From NCBI GenBank assembly GCA_938004315.1, contig CALKWG010000066.1:1-9183 (forward strand): a stretch of 9,183 bases of DNA, in the 5' to 3' direction. Source of the stretch: an uncultured Spirochaetaceae bacterium (GTDB lineage Bacteria; Spirochaetota; Spirochaetia; Treponematales; UBA12059). Both the position numbers and the translations under genes were made by a program. The notes beneath the pieces are model-generated. The model was given only the letters and a program-made list of their open reading frames with translations, was not told where the DNA came from and ran no database searches. This document shows, one piece after another, positions 6,365-9,183 of the stretch (position 1 is its first letter; each line of letters begins with the position of its first letter).

Positions 6365-7213
6365 ATGCACGCGAAAGCAGCCAAAGGTTTGTACGAAGAC
6401 AGCCTCAAATCTTACTACGAGAGCGTGAAGCGCATTCCGCTCCTCACGGCCGACGACGAACGCGACCTTTCCATGCGCATCCAGGACGGCGACGAAGCCG
6501 CCCGCGCCAGGCTCATCGAATCGAATCTCCGGCTCGTCATTAAGATAGCGCGCTCCTTCGCCAATTTCGACGTCAGCCTGATCGATCTGATCCAAGAGGG
6601 CAACGCCGGCCTCATCAAGGCCGCCGAACGTTTCGATTACCGCAAGAACGTCCGTTTCTCTACCTACGCCTCCTGGTGGATCAAACAGGCCATAACCCGC
6701 TCGCTGGTAAACACCCGGCGCGCCATACGCCTGCCTCACCGCAAGGAAGAGCTCATTCGCCGCATCCACAAAGCCCACGCGGCGCTCTCGCAGCTCTACT
6801 CCCGCGAACCGAGCTACGAGGAGCTCGCCAAGGAGCTCGGGATTAGCGCGGCGAGCGTACGGGAGGCCCTCGATCTCTCGGGCGGCGTCGTACCCTTGGA
6901 GGTCGAAAAGGACGACGACGAAGGCGGCTCCATCATCGACGTGTACGAGGACCTGAGCTATAGCCCCGACCAGCAGATGGAAAAGGAATACGAACGAGAG
7001 CGCACCCTAAGCCTGCTAGAGGAGCTCATGGAACGGGAGCGCACCGTGCTCATGTACCGCTTCGAGTTCTTCGGCGCTAAGAAGAGCACGCTCAAGGTGA
7101 TAGGCCAGAGCATGGGCATCTCCGCCGAGACCGTCAGGCAGATCGAAAAGCGAGCCCTCCGCAAGCTGCGCGAGAAGAACGACGAGTATCAGAACTACCT
7201 CGGTAGCGCCTAA
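6365..7213 (+). CDS. rpoS: Sigma-70 family RNA polymerase sigma factor, RpoS-like
   Basis: This 282-residue group 2/3 sigma factor binds core RNA polymerase and selects promoters. Region 1.2 lies at about 12-45 (SYYESVKRIPLLTADDERDL). Region 2 covers 50-125, with IESNLRLVIKIA, then DLIQEGNAGLIKAAERFDY (core binding) and the promoter-melting / -10 segment FSTYASWWIKQAITRSL at 98-114. Region 3 is at about 128-185. Region 4.2 is the helix-turn-helix at 243-270 (TLKVIGQSMGISAETVRQIE). There is no long region 1.1, so it is not the main RpoD. The start is ATG 6365 rather than the in-frame GTG 6356, because GAGGTG (6353-6358) is correctly spaced for the ATG and the GTG lies inside it. The rpoS name rests on the sigma-54 promoter and on a neighbourhood like Borrelia rpoS-BB0770-tsaD (recalled, not searched). 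RpoH- or SigA-like naming is possible. Confidence 0.85.
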   Translation: MHAKAAKGLYEDSLKSYYESVKRIPLLTADDERDLSMRIQDGDEAARARLIESNLRLVIKIARSFANFDVSLIDLIQEGNAGLIKAAERFDYRKNVRFSTYASWWIKQAITRSLVNTRRAIRLPHRKEELIRRIHKAHAALSQLYSREPSYEELAKELGISAASVREALDLSGGVVPLEVEKDDDEGGSIIDVYEDLSYSPDQQMEKEYERERTLSLLEELMERERTVLMYRFEFFGAKKSTLKVIGQSMGISAETVRQIEKRALRKLREKNDEYQNYLGSA

Positions 7214-7223
7214 AAGCCGTATC

Positions 7224-7292
7224 GCCGACGGCGAGCTTGCCGACGGCGAGCTTGCCGACGGCGAGCTTGCCGACGGCGAGCTTGCCGACGGC
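7224..7292. repeat. Tandem repeat, 15-base unit, four full copies plus a partial
   Basis: GCCGACGGCGAGCTT is repeated without a single change at 7224-7238, 7239-7253, 7254-7268 and 7269-7283, then 9 further bases match (7284-7292) before the repeat decays. Each unit contains the small palindrome GCCG-A-CGGC. It lies 10 bases after the sigma factor stop. The copies are identical, which suggests recent slippage expansion. The last TTGCCG of the array (7282-7287) sits at the -35 position of the next gene. The 15-base period keeps any reading frame (PTASL on the plus strand), but I consider it non-coding. Confidence 0.95.
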
Positions 7293-7311
7293 TCGGCTTC
7301 CGGCCTATAGT
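7282..7311 (+). promoter_or_regulatory. Candidate promoter of the deacetylase-tsaD unit, with its -35 in the repeat array
   Basis: TTGCCG (7282-7287, part of the tandem repeat) and TATAGT (7306-7311) are 18 bases apart. Transcription would start near 7318, only about 6 bases before the ATG at 7324, and no Shine-Dalgarno fits in that leader. The -10 and next bases (TATAGTAACG) are identical to those in front of the M23 gene. Confidence 0.45.
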
Positions 7312-7323
7312 AACGGCCGGAAT

Positions 7324-8385
7324 ATGGCGAAGCGCCGCGCGACTCGATCCGATAGAAACTACCCCAGCGCCCTCCTCCTGCTCATAAGCGCCCTCATGGT
7401 GTTCGCCGCGCTCGCTACGGCTATGCTCCTGATCAGGCCGGGGAGCGACCCGCAGCCGGGCGCGTCGTATCCGGATGCCCCGGGCACGGCCGCTACGGCA
7501 CCAGCTACGGCCCCCGCCATAGGCTCGGGCGCCGGCTCCGGAGCCCCCCCGGCGTCGGCGCCCGGAGCGGCCGCGCCGCAGGCCGCCGCTCCGACCGGAA
7601 CGACCCGGCCGCCCCTCCCCTCCCCCGTTACGCCGCCCGTCGCGCCGGCCGCGGCCGCTCGTCCGGACCCGCGCCCCGACGAGGCCAAGCGCCCCAAGCG
7701 GGGCCGGCTCATCTTCGTCATAGACGACGCGGGGCATAACCTGCATCAGCTAGAGCCTTTCCTACGCTTCCCCGGCCCCATAACGATCGCCGTCCTTCCT
7801 GGCCTGCCCTATAGCGGAGAGGCCGCCAGGCTCGTGCGCCGCGCCGGCAAGGAGCTCATACTCCACCAGCCCATGGAGGCGATGAACGGCCTCGACCCGG
7901 GCCCTAAGGCCATCTACCGCTCGATGGCCGAGGATGAGATCCGATCGACCGTACGAGAGAACCTACGCGAGCTCGGCGGCGCCGTCGGCATGAACAACCA
8001 TATGGGCTCGGCCGCGACCCAGGATCCAAGGCTCATGGGCATAGTACTCGACGAGGCGCGTCGCGCCGGTATATTCTTCCTGGATTCCGTTACCATAGGC
8101 GATACGGTCGTGCGTACCGTGGCTTCCCTCATGGACTTTACGGCTTGGGAGCGCAACGTGTTTTTAGACAACAGTCCGGATAGGGAATCCATATTACGTC
8201 AGATCGACGAAGGCCTGCGCATAGCCGACAAGCGCGGCTACGCGGTCATGATAGGCCACGTCTGGTCGGCCGAGCTCGCCCAGACCCTGACCGAGCTCTA
8301 CCCCGGCCTGGTCGCCCAGGGCTATTCCCTGTCGACTATATCGCGCTTCATGATGGACGGCTTCGATGACGATACTGGGGATTGA
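7324..8385 (+). CDS. Divergent polysaccharide deacetylase family protein (YibQ/DUF610 type)
   Basis: This 353-residue protein is probably anchored in the inner membrane with its catalytic domain in the periplasm. A basic N-terminus (MAKRRATRSDR) and membrane segment (about 14-37) precede a low-complexity Ala/Pro/Gly linker (about 39-118). The deacetylase-like barrel follows (about 127-345). Visible family motifs are IFVIDDAGHN (Asp134, Asp135), PITIAVLPG at 152-160, ELILHQPME at 177-185 (His181), GMNNHMGSA at 222-230 (His226) and FFLDSVT at 251-257 (Asp254). The metal-binding pattern of polysaccharide deacetylases is therefore largely kept, but the true substrate of this family is not established. 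The ATG at 7324 is chosen because it opens the signal anchor. The frame extends upstream to TTG 7237 only through the tandem repeat. Its end overlaps tsaD by 20 bases, so the two are probably co-translated. Confidence 0.87.
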   Translation: MAKRRATRSDRNYPSALLLLISALMVFAALATAMLLIRPGSDPQPGASYPDAPGTAATAPATAPAIGSGAGSGAPPASAPGAAAPQAAAPTGTTRPPLPSPVTPPVAPAAAARPDPRPDEAKRPKRGRLIFVIDDAGHNLHQLEPFLRFPGPITIAVLPGLPYSGEAARLVRRAGKELILHQPMEAMNGLDPGPKAIYRSMAEDEIRSTVRENLRELGGAVGMNNHMGSAATQDPRLMGIVLDEARRAGIFFLDSVTIGDTVVRTVASLMDFTAWERNVFLDNSPDRESILRQIDEGLRIADKRGYAVMIGHVWSAELAQTLTELYPGLVAQGYSLSTISRFMMDGFDDDTGD

Positions 8386-9133
8386 GTCGTCCTGCGACGA
8401 ATGCGCCGCCGCCGTCGTCGAGGACGGCAAGCTCATCAGGTCGAACGTCGTCGCCACGCAGATAGCCAGGCACGCCGAGTTCGACGGCGTGGTGCCAGAG
8501 ATCGCCTCGCGCCTGCATACCGAGTGGATACGCGGCGTCGTCGACCGCGCCTTAAGCGAGGCCGGCCTGGACATGGGCGGCGTAGACGGCATAGCCGTGA
8601 CGGTCAAGCCGGGGCTGGCAGGCTCCCTGCTCGTCGGCCTGTCATACGCCAAGGCCTTGGCCTGGGCCTGCGATAAGCCCCTAGTCGGCGTTAACCATAT
8701 CCTAGCCCACCTGTACGCGCCGCTCCTCTCCGAGGACCTGGCCTATCCCTTCATCGGCCTCATCGTCTCCGGCGGCCATACCATGATCTGCCGCGCCGAC
8801 GGCTTCGACGACATAGGCATCCTGGGAACCACCATAGACGACGCCGTGGGCGAGGCCTTCGACAAGGTTGCCAAGCACTACGGCTTCGGCTATCCCGGCG
8901 GCGTGGCCATAGACCGACTCGCGCGCCGCGGCGACGCCCGCGCCTGCCGCTTCCCGCGGCCGAACCTGTACAAGGGCGAGCACCGCTACGACGTCTCGTA
9001 CTCCGGCCTAAAGACGGCGGCCATCAGGCAGCTGGACCAGTTCTGGGATCCGGCGTATGAGAAGAGCCCCGAAAACATCGCGGCCGCCTTCGAAAAGGCG
9101 GCCGTGGACCTCTTGCTATCGCGCTTATATAAG
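8366..9133 (+). CDS. tsaD: tRNA t6A37 threonylcarbamoyltransferase TsaD, 3' end missing
   Basis: The first 256 codons are present; the family is usually about 330-350 residues, so roughly the last quarter is lost at the adapter junction. With TsaB and TsaE, TsaD transfers the threonylcarbamoyl group to A37 of ANN-decoding tRNAs. It opens MTILGIESSCDECAAAVV, followed by PEIASRLH, PGLAGSLLVGLSYAK, the metal-binding VNHILAHLYAP (two His), VSGGHT, the block from TTIDDAVGEAFDKVAK to FGYPGGVAID, and YSGLKTA. All are signatures of the Kae1/Qri7/TsaD family. A Cys replaces the usual Thr in CDET, and KPG replaces the common GPG; both look like clade variation. From 9134 the frame continues into adapter (RSEERRVG and beyond), and those residues are not real. 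The gene overlaps the deacetylase gene by 20 bases. Confidence 0.95.
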
Positions 9134-9183
9134 AGATCGGAAGAGCGTCGTGTAGGGCAAGAGTGTAGATCTCGGTGGTCGCC
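9134..9183 (+). other. Illumina TruSeq universal (P5-side) adapter, reverse complement (artefact)
   Basis: These 50 bases start AGATCGGAAGAGCGTCGTG and match the reverse complement of the TruSeq universal adapter. There is one mismatch: C at 9158 where the adapter has A. The adapter abuts tsaD in frame and truncates it. Not genomic. Confidence 0.98.

Noticed and set aside
7224..7298. CRISPR array
   Set aside because: The 15-base units are directly adjacent with no spacers and no cas genes are present.
7237..7323. N-terminal extension of the deacetylase (repeated PTASL) from TTG 7237
   Set aside because: The extension is only the translation of the 15-base repeat, has no ribosome binding site, and would bury the signal anchor that starts cleanly at ATG 7324.
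7210..7746. Minus-strand 178-residue Arg-rich frame opposite the deacetylase linker
   Set aside because: Shadow of a GC-rich, low-complexity coding strand; no motif, and it would end over the sigma factor stop codon and the repeat.

Overview
The window reads as one assembled contig of a GC-rich bacterium (roughly two thirds G+C by eye), with untrimmed Illumina library adapter at both ends (1-43 and 9134-9183). Only about 44-9133 is biological. The most likely host is a spirochaete (Spirochaetota). The main argument is the gene order sigma factor, divergent polysaccharide deacetylase, tsaD. From memory, this matches rpoS-BB0770-gcp/tsaD of Borrelia. The Maf/MptE-like flagellin-glycosylation type protein fits too. 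This assignment is inference; no database was searched.

Layout. Minus strand, read right to left from 4458: signal peptidase I (lepB, 4458-3895), a class B penicillin-binding protein with a PASTA tail (FtsI type, 3876-1996) and a Maf/MptE-like DUF115 protein (1999-185). The three genes are tightly packed (18-base gap, then a 4-base GTGA overlap) and look like one operon. LepB appears to start at a CTG codon behind a perfect AGGAGG.

Plus strand from 4519: a membrane-anchored LysM/M23 cell-wall peptidase, with a promoter that overlaps the lepB promoter divergently. Next is a 41-residue exported microprotein (5933-6058) with its own promoter, a strong ribosome binding site and two tandem intrinsic terminators. 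A relatively AT-rich 250-base intergenic region follows and ends in an exact-consensus sigma-54 promoter (6324-6341). That promoter directly precedes a primary-type sigma-70 family gene (6365-7213, probably rpoS). After a 15-base tandem repeat come a divergent polysaccharide deacetylase (7324-8385) and, overlapping it by 20 bases, the 5' part of tsaD (8366-9133), cut by the adapter.

How the genes work together: most of the window is cell envelope work (septal or lateral peptidoglycan synthesis, peptidoglycan hydrolysis, polysaccharide deacetylation, protein export). The regulatory centre is the sigma factor gene behind a sigma-54 promoter, which resembles the RpoN-RpoS cascade of Borrelia but sits in a GC-rich genome. 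A genome-wide oddity also shows: ATA is a major or even dominant isoleucine codon despite the high GC content.
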